DNA of 64,000 bases, from contig NZ_JABVZR010000001.1 in NCBI RefSeq assembly GCF_017163935.1, positions 1,550,001 through 1,614,000 on the forward strand, read 5' to 3'. Of this stretch, positions 32,222 through 42,500 are shown piece by piece (within the stretch, counting starts at the first letter, position 1; the number at the start of each line of letters is the position of its first letter). The notes beneath the pieces are model-generated. The model worked only from the letters and a program-made list of their open reading frames with translations. It was not told the DNA's origin and ran no database searches. The position numbers and the translations under genes were made by a program. The stretch is from Novosphingobium terrae (GTDB lineage Bacteria; Pseudomonadota; Alphaproteobacteria; Sphingomonadales; Sphingomonadaceae).

Positions 32222-34386
32222 GGCTGAAAGTCTCCATCATCATCGGCGGCGAAACCTGACCCGGCGGAGGCTCCGGCAACCGGCGGCGCCATGGTCGGCA
32301 TATGCAAGGCGGGCGCTGCCGCAAAGGGCGCGATGCCCAGCGCGCGATAGATTTCGGCGGGGTAATAGACCGCCCCGGCATGCATCACCATGGCGGGCTG
32401 CTTTATGGCGGCGATGTCTTTGGTGGGATCACCGGCCACCAGCACGATATCGGCCTGCTTGCCCACCTCCAGACTGCCGGTCTGATGATCGGTGCCCAGA
32501 TAGGTCGCGCAATCCAGCGTGCCCATGCGCAGCACCTGCGCGGGCGAGATCCCGGCCTTCACATAGAGTTCCAGTTCGCGTTGCAGGCTGAAGCCGGTGG
32601 TGTCGTCGGTGCCGGGCAGCATGCGGATGCCTGCCTTGTGCAGCATGGTCATCACCGCCAGCGCCTTGTCGAAAGCCTTGAAATAGGCATCATCCTCGGC
32701 CTTGTCCTTCAGCGGCACATAGGTGCGCTTGCGATAGCGTTCATAGCCGATCGGCATATGGTCGAGCCAGACATCATCGCCCGGACCGCCGACACCCGCG
32801 CGGCTCAGCATCAACCGCTCGATGATTGAGGTGGTGGTGTCGAGGCTGGTGTGATGCGCCTTCATCAGCGCGACGCTGGCCTGCACCTGCGGTGCGTTGA
32901 GATCGAGATCGGCGAGCCGGACCATGGCGGTCAGCCGCAAGGGCGTGCGTGTGTCTTCCCTGGGGGAGAGCACCCAGCCTAGCGTCAGCTGATTGAGATG
33001 GGCGATGGTGTCGTAACCATCCGCGATCACCCGGTCCGGCGAGCTGAAGGCAGGCACATGGCCGGTGACGCCAAGGCCCAGACGATGGGCTTCGCTGGCC
33101 AGCGGCTTGACCCAGTCGGGATTGAGCGAATTGTAGATCTTGATCTCGCGATAGCCCCGGTCGGCATACCAGCGCACCGCGTCGAGGCCCTTGTCCACCG
33201 TATCGACCACAAAGCCCATGCGCGCCGAATAGGGGCTGCGGCCCTCGATAAAGCCGTCGGGCGTGATGGCGGGTCCGGCCATCTCGCGGGCCTGAAGGCG
33301 TTTGAGAACCTGCTGGAGGAAGGCATTGTCATTGCCCATATCACGCGTGGAGGTGACGCCCGCCGCCAGATAGAACAGCCCGCTGTCGAGCGAGGTGTGC
33401 GAATGCATATCGAACAGGCCGGGATAGACGGTGCCGCCCTGGCCATCGATCACTGCCTCGTCTGCCGGAACCGGGCCGCCGTCGCCGGGCAGGATCTGGG
33501 TGATGCGGTCGTCCATGACGATCAGGGTGGAGAGGTCCCCGCGTGTCATGCTGCGCGGATTGTAGATATGGACATTGCGCAAGCGGATCGGCGCCTCGAC
33601 GCGGTGAGCCAGCTCCTTCTGCAGCGTGGCCACGCGCTCCTCGGCCAGTTGGCGGGCCAGCACCAGCAGCTGCGGCACATCGCCTTCGTGCCCCTTGGCC
33701 ACCGTCACCGCCAGATCGCCGATGGAGGCAAGCAACCGCTTCTGCTGATCGAGCAGGATATATTGCGGCGCCAGTTGCAGCCCCGACAGACGATAGACGC
33801 TGGCCGCAACCCTTCTGGCCCCGCTGCCGAGCGTAACCGTGCGCAGCCGGTCCACGGTCAGCGTGCCGCCGGGCAGCACCGGCAGACTGCCGTGATCGGG
33901 ATTGCGGCTCTGGGCCAGCGCGGCATGGGCATAGAGCAGCAAGTCATAGGGTGTGGCATCATTGGCGATGTATAGCGGCGCGTTGACGGCGGGCTTGTCT
34001 CCGGCGTCGGCCTGGCTGTGCCAATGGGCGGCGCCCTTATCCCACGCAAAGCTCTCGCTGACCGGGCCGCCCATCAGCGAGGTGCCCGTGATCGTCCAGC
34101 TGACCGGGACAGCGGCGGGCGACAGGCGGATATCCTCTTCCAGTTTCGGACCGCGGCCATTGTCATCCACCCGGTAGGAGACGTGCAGGCCTGCCGCCGC
34201 ATGGCGTGCCGTAAGGCTACCCACCGTCTCGCCATTCTGGATGATGGTGAAGCTTTCCTCGGCCATCGGCGCGGATGTTGCCAGAGCAGGAGCCCCGGTC
34301 GCGCAGGCCAGCATGGCGGCGCCCAGCAGGATTGCGCGACGATAACGGCCAACCCGCTGCCGGAGAGACGAAGAGCGATAAGGCAT
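32218..34386 (-). CDS. Exported amidohydrolase with large N-terminal extension
   Basis: This 722-residue protein has a signal peptide (RAILLGAAMLACATGAPALA). About 250 residues of extra beta-rich domain (residues 45-270) come before the amidohydrolase barrel. Barrel motifs are FDMHSHTSLDSG (metal HxH), YREIKIYNSL (position of the bridging Lys), GHVPAFSS (metal His), and LPGTDDTTGF (catalytic Asp). The C-terminal GSLEVGKQADIVLV closes the family fold. Such exported members include Xaa-Pro dipeptidases and N-acyl amino acid hydrolases. ATG 34386 follows GGAG. It is coupled to the CapA-like gene and is transcribed away from the M61 peptidase gene across 240 bases. Confidence 0.92.
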   Translation of the reverse strand: MPYRSSSLRQRVGRYRRAILLGAAMLACATGAPALATSAPMAEESFTIIQNGETVGSLTARHAAAGLHVSYRVDDNGRGPKLEEDIRLSPAAVPVSWTITGTSLMGGPVSESFAWDKGAAHWHSQADAGDKPAVNAPLYIANDATPYDLLLYAHAALAQSRNPDHGSLPVLPGGTLTVDRLRTVTLGSGARRVAASVYRLSGLQLAPQYILLDQQKRLLASIGDLAVTVAKGHEGDVPQLLVLARQLAEERVATLQKELAHRVEAPIRLRNVHIYNPRSMTRGDLSTLIVMDDRITQILPGDGGPVPADEAVIDGQGGTVYPGLFDMHSHTSLDSGLFYLAAGVTSTRDMGNDNAFLQQVLKRLQAREMAGPAITPDGFIEGRSPYSARMGFVVDTVDKGLDAVRWYADRGYREIKIYNSLNPDWVKPLASEAHRLGLGVTGHVPAFSSPDRVIADGYDTIAHLNQLTLGWVLSPREDTRTPLRLTAMVRLADLDLNAPQVQASVALMKAHHTSLDTTTSIIERLMLSRAGVGGPGDDVWLDHMPIGYERYRKRTYVPLKDKAEDDAYFKAFDKALAVMTMLHKAGIRMLPGTDDTTGFSLQRELELYVKAGISPAQVLRMGTLDCATYLGTDHQTGSLEVGKQADIVLVAGDPTKDIAAIKQPAMVMHAGAVYYPAEIYRALGIAPFAAAPALHMPTMAPPVAGASAGSGFAADDDGDFQP

Positions 34387-34626
34387 GGCGGAATTCTCCG
34401 GATCAGAGGTTGCGGAAGGCTGCCGGTTCAGGCGGCGCGGAGCGGAATGATCAGCATTTCAAATTAATGTTGCTCACTTCAAAAATAAGTTGATATTCTT
34501 TCCGGAGACGGATGCCAAGGTGTATGTTTACCCCTTGGGCAAGGCCCGATGATGGGCTGACATTCGCGGGGAGTTTTCGGGATCGGCAGGGGCTGGTTCC
34601 GTGGTGACAGCAGCCGGGGAACGATC

Positions 34627-36456
34627 ATGAGGCAAAGGGCAAAGGCAGGCACAGGCAGGGATCGCAGAAGGCTGGCGCTCTGGTCATCGGCCATGGTGGC
34701 CGCGCTTGCCGCGATGCTGCCTGTTGCGACACCAGCATCGGCGCAGGGCAAGGGTGGCGCCGTCTCCGCGCCCACGCTGGGCATCGAACTGACTCCCAGC
34801 CCGGCGGCGGCAGGTCATGGCCAGATCGGCGCCATCGCGGTGGAACTGCGGCTGGGTGGGCTGGCAATTCCGGCGGGGCAACCCGTGCTGCGCCTGCCGC
34901 TGGTGGCCAGCAATGTGGACAGCATTGCCATGGTTCTCGGCAGGCTGGATGTCCGCGATGCGCAGGGGCCGCTTCACCTTGTTGCGCGGACGGTCGATCT
35001 GCCGCTGGAGGCGGCCCGCGATGAGGAATCGGGCGGTCCCTCGCGCGAATGGGTGGCCGACCGGGCCACCAGCGGCGCCCTGACCGTGCGCTACAACGTT
35101 CCTGCCGAGGCCACGCTGCCGCCGCGGGGACCCGCGCCGCCCTTCGCCTTCAGCAATGATGGGCAGGGCGCTTCCGGCGCGGGCCATATGTTCCTGCTGC
35201 TGCCGCCGGGGCAGGCGGCCTATCGCACAAAGGTCAGCTGGAATCTAGCGGCGCTGCCCAAGGGCGCGCAGGGCATCAGCTCCTATGGCGAGGGCACCGT
35301 CAATGTGTCCGAAGCGCTGACGGCCGGGCAGCTGCGCATGGCCTATTACATGGTGGGGCGGATCGGCATCTGGCCTCATCCCGTGCCCGCACGCGGTTTC
35401 TTCGCGGCCTGGCAGGGGCAGGCGCCTTTCGATGCCGAGGCCTTGATGCGCTGGACGGGCGCGCTCTATGGCCATTATGCCAGCTTGTTCGGGCAGGCCT
35501 CGCCGCCGCCCTATGGCGTGTTTCTGCGCTACAATCCGATCAATGCCGGGGGCGGAGTGGGGCTCTATCACTCCTTCGTCACCACCTTCGGGCGCGCGGG
35601 CGGGCAGGGCAGCGATCCGGAAGAGGTGCGCATCACGCTGGCGCATGAGATGTTCCACACCTTCCAGCCCTATATCACCCAGCCTGCGGGCCTTGAATCC
35701 TCATGGTTCGGCGAGGGGCTGGCCACCTTCTACCAGCGCCGCCTGCCGCTACGTTACGGGCTGATCACGCCCGAGGCTTTCCTGCGCGATCTCAACAAGC
35801 ATGCCGGGCGCTATTACACCAGCGCCATGGCCGAGGCGCCCAACAGCGAAGTTCCCAAGCGTTTCTGGGCCGATACGCGCATCCGCACCCTGCCCTATGA
35901 CCGCGGGATGCTCTATTTCGCCACCATCGACGATGCGGTGCGCAAGCGATCGCAGGGCAAGCGCTCGCTCGATGATCTGATGCTGGCTTTGCTGGCCAAA
36001 GAGAAGGCGGGTGCCGCTCTGGGCAATGCCGATTGGGAGGCTCTGCTGCAAAGCGAGCTGGGCAACGGGGCTGTCGATGATTTCCGGGCCTTTCTGGGCG
36101 GTCGGGAGCCTGTGCCCGCCTCCGATGCCTTCGGCCCCTGTTTCGAGCGCACCACCCGGCCGATGCGCCGCTATGAGCTGGGCTTCGATTCCGCCGTTCT
36201 GGCCCAGACGCAGCGCATCGTGCGTGGCTTGATCCCGGGATCGGCGGCGGACCGGGCGGGTTTGCGCAACGGCGATGAGATCGTGCTGCCGGTTCCGCAG
36301 GACGGCATTCAGGGGAATCAGGAGGAGTGGCTCAAGCTGTCGATCCGGCGCGAGGGGCGGGTTTTTCCGCTCACCTATCTGCCTCGGGGCGAAACGGTGC
36401 AGGCCTATCAATGGCAGCGGGTGGCGGGCGTTTCGGATGATCGCTGCGCGCTTTAG
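34627..36456 (+). CDS. M61-like zinc aminopeptidase with PDZ domain, exported
   Basis: This 609-residue protein has signal peptide LALWSSAMVAALAAMLPVAT...ASAQ. An N-terminal beta domain is followed by a gluzincin catalytic core with HExxH in TLAHEMFHTFQP (about residue 340) and the third ligand Glu in SSWFGEGLATFY about 22 residues on. A C-terminal PDZ domain has LIPGSAADRAGLRNGDEI (about 530-548). This is the M61 (glycyl aminopeptidase-like) layout. M61 enzymes remove N-terminal Gly/Ala residues. The gene stands alone on the plus strand between the amidohydrolase and the cytochrome c genes. It supports a peptide-degrading theme for 21-36 kb. Confidence 0.93.
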   Translation: MRQRAKAGTGRDRRRLALWSSAMVAALAAMLPVATPASAQGKGGAVSAPTLGIELTPSPAAAGHGQIGAIAVELRLGGLAIPAGQPVLRLPLVASNVDSIAMVLGRLDVRDAQGPLHLVARTVDLPLEAARDEESGGPSREWVADRATSGALTVRYNVPAEATLPPRGPAPPFAFSNDGQGASGAGHMFLLLPPGQAAYRTKVSWNLAALPKGAQGISSYGEGTVNVSEALTAGQLRMAYYMVGRIGIWPHPVPARGFFAAWQGQAPFDAEALMRWTGALYGHYASLFGQASPPPYGVFLRYNPINAGGGVGLYHSFVTTFGRAGGQGSDPEEVRITLAHEMFHTFQPYITQPAGLESSWFGEGLATFYQRRLPLRYGLITPEAFLRDLNKHAGRYYTSAMAEAPNSEVPKRFWADTRIRTLPYDRGMLYFATIDDAVRKRSQGKRSLDDLMLALLAKEKAGAALGNADWEALLQSELGNGAVDDFRAFLGGREPVPASDAFGPCFERTTRPMRRYELGFDSAVLAQTQRIVRGLIPGSAADRAGLRNGDEIVLPVPQDGIQGNQEEWLKLSIRREGRVFPLTYLPRGETVQAYQWQRVAGVSDDRCAL

Positions 36457-36576
36457 GCTTGGGGGCGGGGTCAGGCGCCGTCAAAGCAGCGGCAATGTCC
36501 TAACCTTGATCTCCGCTGTCGTTTGGCCCGTGATGCCCCTGATCCCAAGCGGAGATGAGTGTCTTACGACAGGCGA

Positions 36577-36933
36577 TCATGGCTTGAGGCTGGAGAGATA
36601 GATGGCCACCGCCTGCCGCTCCGGCATGGTCAGGCCCGTTGAGACCAGCTTCATTTGAGCATTGTGGCCCTGTGGTCCGGCATAATGCTCAAGCCGGGTC
36701 AGAATGAAGGCGGAAGACAGGCCCGCGATGGCAGGGCTCTTGAGCGCGGCGATCCCGTGCAATTGCGCACCGTGGCAGGACATGCAGCCCGGCACGCCCG
36801 AGGACGACCCTTGGGTCACAAGACGCTCGCCAAGCCCGGCTGGGATATCACCGGCGATGGCGATACTTGGGGCGAGGCCGGTGGGCAGGATCAGCCATGC
36901 CGAAATGAGGATGCGAAATCGAAGCAGCGTCAT
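36577..36933 (-). CDS. Monohaem cytochrome c, last gene of the RND operon
   Basis: This 118-residue protein has a signal peptide (LLRFRILISAWLILPTGLAP) and a single haem site CMSCH (about residues 48-52). A C-terminal Met in GLTMPERQAVA is the likely axial ligand. It is class I, cytochrome c553-like, periplasmic. ATG 36933 has AAGGA 8 bases upstream, and an open extension of 38 codons overlaps the efflux lipoprotein gene. It begins 10 bases after the outer-membrane lipoprotein stop, so it is almost certainly co-transcribed with the efflux genes. Why a cytochrome should travel with an RND pump is not clear. Confidence 0.88.
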   Translation of the reverse strand: MTLLRFRILISAWLILPTGLAPSIAIAGDIPAGLGERLVTQGSSSGVPGCMSCHGAQLHGIAALKSPAIAGLSSAFILTRLEHYAGPQGHNAQMKLVSTGLTMPERQAVAIYLSSLKP

Positions 36934-36943
36934 GACAGTCCTT

Positions 36944-38407
36944 TCATGGATGCAGGGCAGCTTTGGAGGCGGGGGCAGGAGTGGGATCGATGAAGGGAGT
37001 GTGCCAACCGCCGCCCAGAGCGCGCACAAGGCCCACCGAGGCCACAAGACGGCGTGTCCTGATGTCGAGCGCCGCCTGCTGGGCTTGAAGCAGTGCGGTC
37101 TGGGCGGTCACGACATCCAGAAAACTGGTGGCGCCATTGCTATAAAGGCTCAGGGCGGCATCGGCGGTCTGATGCGCGGCGGTAACGGCCTCTTGCGAGG
37201 ACCCGGCCTCCTGAGCCAGTCGGGCCAGTTGGGCGCGATTGTCTTCCACCTGCTGGAACGCGGTGAGGACAGTGGCGCGATAATGGGCGGAGGCTTCCCG
37301 GACCTTCGCCTGAGCCTGTGCCAACTGTGCTTTCAGCTTGCCGCCCTCGAAAATGGGCAAGGTCACTGCGGGCCCCAGCCCCCAGAACAGGTCGCCGACC
37401 TTGAAGGGGTTTTCGCCCTGACTCTGCACGCCGCCCAGCGCGCCAAGGGTCAGGCTGGGATAGAAGGCGGCGCGGGCGATGCCGATGCCCAGATTGGCCG
37501 AGGCGACGGCGCGTTCCGCCGAGGCGACATCGGGACGGCGCTCCAGCAAGGTTGCGGGCAGGCCGACGGGCACATCGGGCAGCGGCGGCGCAGCGGCGGG
37601 TGGCAGCTGGAAGGTGGAGGGCGCTTCGCCCACCAGCACGGCCACGGCATCCTCCATCACCGCCCGGTCGGCACGGGCCTGAGCGGCGGCGATGCGCGCA
37701 TTGTCGAGCTGCACTTGCGCGCGCGAGACGTCCATTTGCGCGGCGATCTTGCCGTTGAACAGCGTCTGGGTCAGCGCATGGCTGCGATCGTAGGAGGCCA
37801 CGGTCAGGTCCAGCAGGTGGATCCGGTCGTCAAGGCCCCGCAGGGTCATGTAATCGGTGGCGAGTTGCGCCTCCAGACTGAGCTGGATCGCGGCGCGGTC
37901 GGCATCGCTGGCCTGAGCCATGGCCTGACGGCTGCGCAGCTGGTTGTGCAACCGGCCCCAGAGGTCGATCTCATAGCCGATCACGCCGTTGATCTGGTCG
38001 GCACCGTAATTATCGGGCTGGTCCGTCCCGCGCAGCGGTCGCTGCTGCGATTGCCGGTTCTGCGTTGCCGAGCCCTGAAGCTCCGCCGAAGGCAGCAGCG
38101 CCGCGCGCGCCTGCCCGGCATAGGCCAGCGCGGCGTCATGGCGGGCCACGGCGGCGGCCAGATCGGGATTGGCGCCATCCAGCCTTTGTTCCAGCCCGGC
38201 CAGAACGGGATCGTTGAACAGGCTCCACCATGAGCCCCGCGCGGTCATGTCGGCAGGCGATGCCGCCTGCCAGCCGGGGATCGGCTTGTAGCCGGCGGGA
38301 ACCGGCGCGACCGGCGGGTGATAGGCGGGCGCAAGGTTGCATCCGGCCAGCATCAGGGAGGCGCCCATGGTCATCATAACGCTGCGGGCAAGGCGCAGGC
38401 GTTTCAT
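36944..38407 (-). CDS. RND efflux outer-membrane lipoprotein (NodT/OprM type)
   Basis: This 487-residue protein has a lipobox LMLAGC (lipidated Cys about 23). The outer-membrane factor repeats follow (SWWSLFNDPVL; VIGYEIDLWGRL; ERRPDVASAERAVASANLGI; ITLPIFEGGKL-type motif TLPIFEGGKL). It is the trimeric outer-membrane channel partner of the adaptor and pump. The start overlaps the adaptor stop (ATGA) and has GGAG 8 bases upstream. Length is normal for the family. Confidence 0.95.
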   Translation of the reverse strand: MKRLRLARSVMMTMGASLMLAGCNLAPAYHPPVAPVPAGYKPIPGWQAASPADMTARGSWWSLFNDPVLAGLEQRLDGANPDLAAAVARHDAALAYAGQARAALLPSAELQGSATQNRQSQQRPLRGTDQPDNYGADQINGVIGYEIDLWGRLHNQLRSRQAMAQASDADRAAIQLSLEAQLATDYMTLRGLDDRIHLLDLTVASYDRSHALTQTLFNGKIAAQMDVSRAQVQLDNARIAAAQARADRAVMEDAVAVLVGEAPSTFQLPPAAAPPLPDVPVGLPATLLERRPDVASAERAVASANLGIGIARAAFYPSLTLGALGGVQSQGENPFKVGDLFWGLGPAVTLPIFEGGKLKAQLAQAQAKVREASAHYRATVLTAFQQVEDNRAQLARLAQEAGSSQEAVTAAHQTADAALSLYSNGATSFLDVVTAQTALLQAQQAALDIRTRRLVASVGLVRALGGGWHTPFIDPTPAPASKAALHP

Positions 38408-39561
38408 GCGCTCGCTCCCGTGCCCAACCGCACATGGTCGCCATCGCGCAGCGTTTCGGGCGGGCTGTCGATCACGCGGTCGCCCGGAGCGAGACCGGCC
38501 ACCACATCCACCGCATTGCCGTGGTCGCGGCCCAGCGTGACGGTTTTCAGCCGCGCGATGTTGCCGGGCGCCAGCACCGCCACCTGCTGCGATCCGCTGT
38601 CATGGGCGATCAGCGCCGTGGCGGGAATGCGCAGCGCATTGGCGGCGCCTGCCTCCTTGAAGATCAGCGTGCAATAGGCTCCGGCGTCGATGGCTCCTGC
38701 GGGGTTGGGCGCCTGCAACTGTACCAGCATGGTGCGCGTGGAGGGATCGAGCGCATGGGATATGGCCGCGATGGTGGCGTGGCCGGTCTGGCCCGGGCTT
38801 TCGGGCAGGGTGAAATCGACCTGCTGCCCCACCTTCAGCTTCGAGGCGAGGGTCTGTGGCACCTGCACATAGATGCGCAAGCGGCTGAGGTCCGCCACCT
38901 CGAACAGCTCCTGCCCATTGGCGCCCGCGTTGATCAGCGCGCCGATGTCGGTTTTGCGCGCGGTGACGATCCCGGTGAAGGGGCTGGCGATGCGCTTGTA
39001 GGCGGCCAGCGCCTCGATGCTGCGCAAGCGGCCCAGCGCGGCATCGACGGCGGCGCTTTTGGCATCGCTGTCTCCGGCCTTTTCGTCGATCACCTGCTGC
39101 GAGACGGCGCCGCTGGTCTGCAATGCCTTCCAGCGCTGGGCGGTCAGCGTGGCCAGTTTCGCATTGGCGCGCGCGACATTCAGATCGCCGCGCGCCTGCG
39201 CCAGCTGCTGGTCGAGATCGGGCGTGTCGACCATGGCCAGCGTCTGCCCGGCGCGCACCGGCGTGCCGATATCGGCTTGCCATGAACGCAGATAGCCGCT
39301 GACCCGGGCATAAATCTGCGCTTTCTGGAAGGGCTGCACCGTGCCGGGCAGTTCGATCCGGTCGGTCTGCCCGTTCTCCACTTTGGCCAGCGAGACCGAA
39401 GGGACCGACTGGACCTGCGACCATTGCGCATTGGCATGGGCGGTATGCGCGCGGCTGGCCAGCCCGCCGGTGGCCACGGCGATGGCCAGCACGGCGGCGC
39501 CGACTCCGGTGACAAGAAGGACGCGATGGCTGGGCATTCTGGCTTGAAGGGTGATGGTCAT
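38404..39561 (-). CDS. RND periplasmic adaptor (MexA/HlyD-type membrane fusion protein)
   Basis: This 385-residue protein has an N-terminal anchor (VLLVTGVGAAVLAIAVATGG). The lipoyl/hairpin region is ARVSGYLRSWQADIGTPVRAG (in parts) with helix QLAQARGDLNVARANAKLAT. The beta-barrel includes IASPFTGIVTARKTDIGALI. No lipobox is seen, so it is held by the membrane segment. ATG 39561 follows GAGG by 7 bases and lies 9 bases after the pump gene. It links pump and outer-membrane channel. Confidence 0.95.
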   Translation of the reverse strand: MTITLQARMPSHRVLLVTGVGAAVLAIAVATGGLASRAHTAHANAQWSQVQSVPSVSLAKVENGQTDRIELPGTVQPFQKAQIYARVSGYLRSWQADIGTPVRAGQTLAMVDTPDLDQQLAQARGDLNVARANAKLATLTAQRWKALQTSGAVSQQVIDEKAGDSDAKSAAVDAALGRLRSIEALAAYKRIASPFTGIVTARKTDIGALINAGANGQELFEVADLSRLRIYVQVPQTLASKLKVGQQVDFTLPESPGQTGHATIAAISHALDPSTRTMLVQLQAPNPAGAIDAGAYCTLIFKEAGAANALRIPATALIAHDSGSQQVAVLAPGNIARLKTVTLGRDHGNAVDVVAGLAPGDRVIDSPPETLRDGDHVRLGTGASA

Positions 39562-39570
39562 GACAGCGCC

Positions 39571-42500
39571 TCAGTGTTGCGCGGGCTGGGGGGAGCCGGC
39601 GTCTGTTGCTTGTGTTGGGGTGGTTTCGGGGGCAGGCTTGCGGTGGACCATGCTGAACAGCGTGGGCACCAGGATCAGCGTGGCGCAGGTGGCAAGCAGC
39701 AGCCCACCGATCACCGCGCGGCCCAGCGGCATGTTCTGGCCCGGCTCGATGGCCATGGGGATCATGCCCAGGATCATGGCGGTGGCGGTCATCAGCACCG
39801 GGCGGAAGCGGGCGAGTCCGGCCTCCCGCGCGGAGGCGAGGGCGTCCTCTCCGGTGGCCATGTGTTCGCGGGCGAAGGCGATCACCAGAATGGAGTTTGC
39901 GGTGGCCACGCCCATGCACATGATGGCGCCCGTGAGTGCCGGTACGGAAAGCGGCGTGCCAGTGGCAAACAGCATCCACACCATGCCCGCGAGCGCGGTG
40001 GGCAGGCCCAGCACGATCACCAGCGGATCGAGCCAGCTCTGGAAGTTCACCACGATCAGCAGAAAGATCAACACGATGGCGGCAGCCAGACCGAGATAGA
40101 GCTGGCTATAGGCGCTCTGCATGGTGGCGACCTGACCGCGCAGGGCAACGGTAGCGCCCTTGGGTAGCTGAGCGGCGGTGTCCTTGACGATCTTCTGCAC
40201 ATCGGCGGCCACAGCGCCCAGATCGCGTCCCTGCGGCGAGGCATAGATGTCGATTACCGGGCGCACATTGTAATGCGAGCTGACAGCATTGCTGCGGCTG
40301 CGATGGATCTGCGCCATATTGCGCAGCAATTGCGGGCTGCGCCCATAGGCACCCGCCGGCGAGATGGCGGTGTTGCGCAGCGCATCAAGCGAGGAAACCG
40401 CGCGCTGCGGCGTCTGGATCGAGACCGGATAGGACACGCCGGTCTTGGGGTTGAGCCAGAAGGTGGGGGCGACCTGCGTGCTGCCCGCATAATTGGTCAG
40501 CAGCGCATCGGCGGTATCCTTTTCGTTCAGCCCCACCATGCCCGCAAAGGAGCGATCGACATCGATGTTGAGCTGCGGCTGCTGGAAGGCCTGCTGGATA
40601 TGCGCGTCGGCAATGCCGGGGATCTGACGGATGCGGGCCAGAACCTTGTCGGCATAGGCGCGGTTGGCGGCGGTGTCGCTGCCCACGATCTGCAGGTCGA
40701 TGGGGGCGGGGGTGCCGAAGTTCAGGATTTGGCTGACCATGTCGGCGGGCAGGAAATCGAACGCCACACCGGGGAAGCGGCGGGGCAGTTCCTCGCGCAG
40801 CAGCTTCACATCCTCGGCGGTGGGAGCGTGATCGGCCGCAAGGGTGATCTGCAGCGTGGCATCCTCATTGCCGATGGTGCCGGCATTGTCATAGGCCATG
40901 TTGATGCCGCTGATGCTCAGCCCCATGTTGCTGACGACCCCGGCAACCTGCCCCGGCAGCAGCTGGTGGATGGCGGCGCTGACCTGATCGGCGGTGCGGG
41001 TGGTGCCCTCGATCCGCGTGCCGGTCTGGGCGCGCATATGCAGGCGGATCTGCCCGCCATCGAGCGGCGGGAAGAAGTCCTGCCCCAGTTGCGTCACCAG
41101 CAGCAGCGAGAGCAGCGAGAAGCCCAGAAAGCCGCCCACCACCTTGCGTCGATTGACCAGCGCCAGATCGAGCAGGCCCAGATAATAGGCATGGATGGTC
41201 TGGAAACGGGCCTCGAAACCGCGCTGGAAGCGGGTGAAGAGGTTGCCGGGGGCGGCATCATGGCTGGGTTCATGGATCAGCCAGTCGGCCATAGCGGGCA
41301 CCAGCGTGCGCGACAGGATGAAGGAGGCGATCAGCGAGAAGACCACCGCCTCGGCCAGCGGCAGGAACAGATTGCCCGGCACGCCCTTCAGCAGCAGCAT
41401 GGGCGCAAAGGCGATGCAGATGCACAGCAGCGAGACGAAGGCGGGCTGGGTCACCTCCTCGGTGCCGCGGATCACCGCATCGCGCACCTTTTCGCCGCGT
41501 TCGAGATAGGCGTTGATGTTCTCGATGGTGACGGTGGCATCGTCAACAAGAATGCCGACCGCCAGCGCCAGACCGCCCAACGTCATCACATTGATCGTCT
41601 GGCCAAAGGCGGCAAGGCAGCCCAGCGCCGCCAGAATGGACAGCGGGATCGAGACGGTGATGATCAGCGTCGAGCGCCAGCTGCCCAGAAACAGCAGGAT
41701 CATCACCCCGGTCAGCCCCGCCGCGATCACGCCTTCGCGCACCACGCTGGAGACCGCATCGGTGACGAAGACGGACTGGTCGCCGGTGGCCAGAAGCTTG
41801 ATGCCATCGGGCAAGGTGCTGCGGATTTGGGGCAGCAGGTTTTTCACGCCCGAAATCACCGCCAGCGTGGAATTGGCGCCTGATTTCACCACGCTGAGCA
41901 GCACCGCATTGCCGCCATCGACATGGACGACATTGGTCTGGGGCGGGTTGCCGTCATGCACGAAGGCCACGTCGCGCATATAGATCGTCGCGCCCTTCAC
42001 CGTGCGGATCGGCAGAGCGTTGAAGGCGGCGATCGCATCGGGGGAATCGTTGAGTTTCAGCGTATATTCCAGCTTGCCGATCTTCTGCGTGCCCACCGGG
42101 GTGATCAGATTTTGCGCGGCCAGCGCGGCGGAGACATCATTGGCCGACAGGCCATATTGCTGGAGCGCCTGCGGATTGAGATCGGCTTGGATCTGGCGCA
42201 CCTTGCCGCCATAGGGCAGTGGGATCGACGCGCCCGCCACCGAGGCCAGCTGCGGGCGGATAAAGCTGGAGGCCTGATCGTTGAGCGCCGTATCGGGCAG
42301 CGTCTTGCTGGAAAGCGCGAGTTGCAGCACCGGCACGCTGGAGGCATCGAAGCTGAGGATGGTGGGCGGGGTGATGCCGGGGGGCATCTGTTTCAAAACC
42401 GTCTGCGATGTGCTGGCCACCTCGGCAAGGGCGGCGTTGATGTCCACCGAGGGCTGGAAATAGATCTTCACCACGCCGTAGCCGGGGATCGACTGGGACT

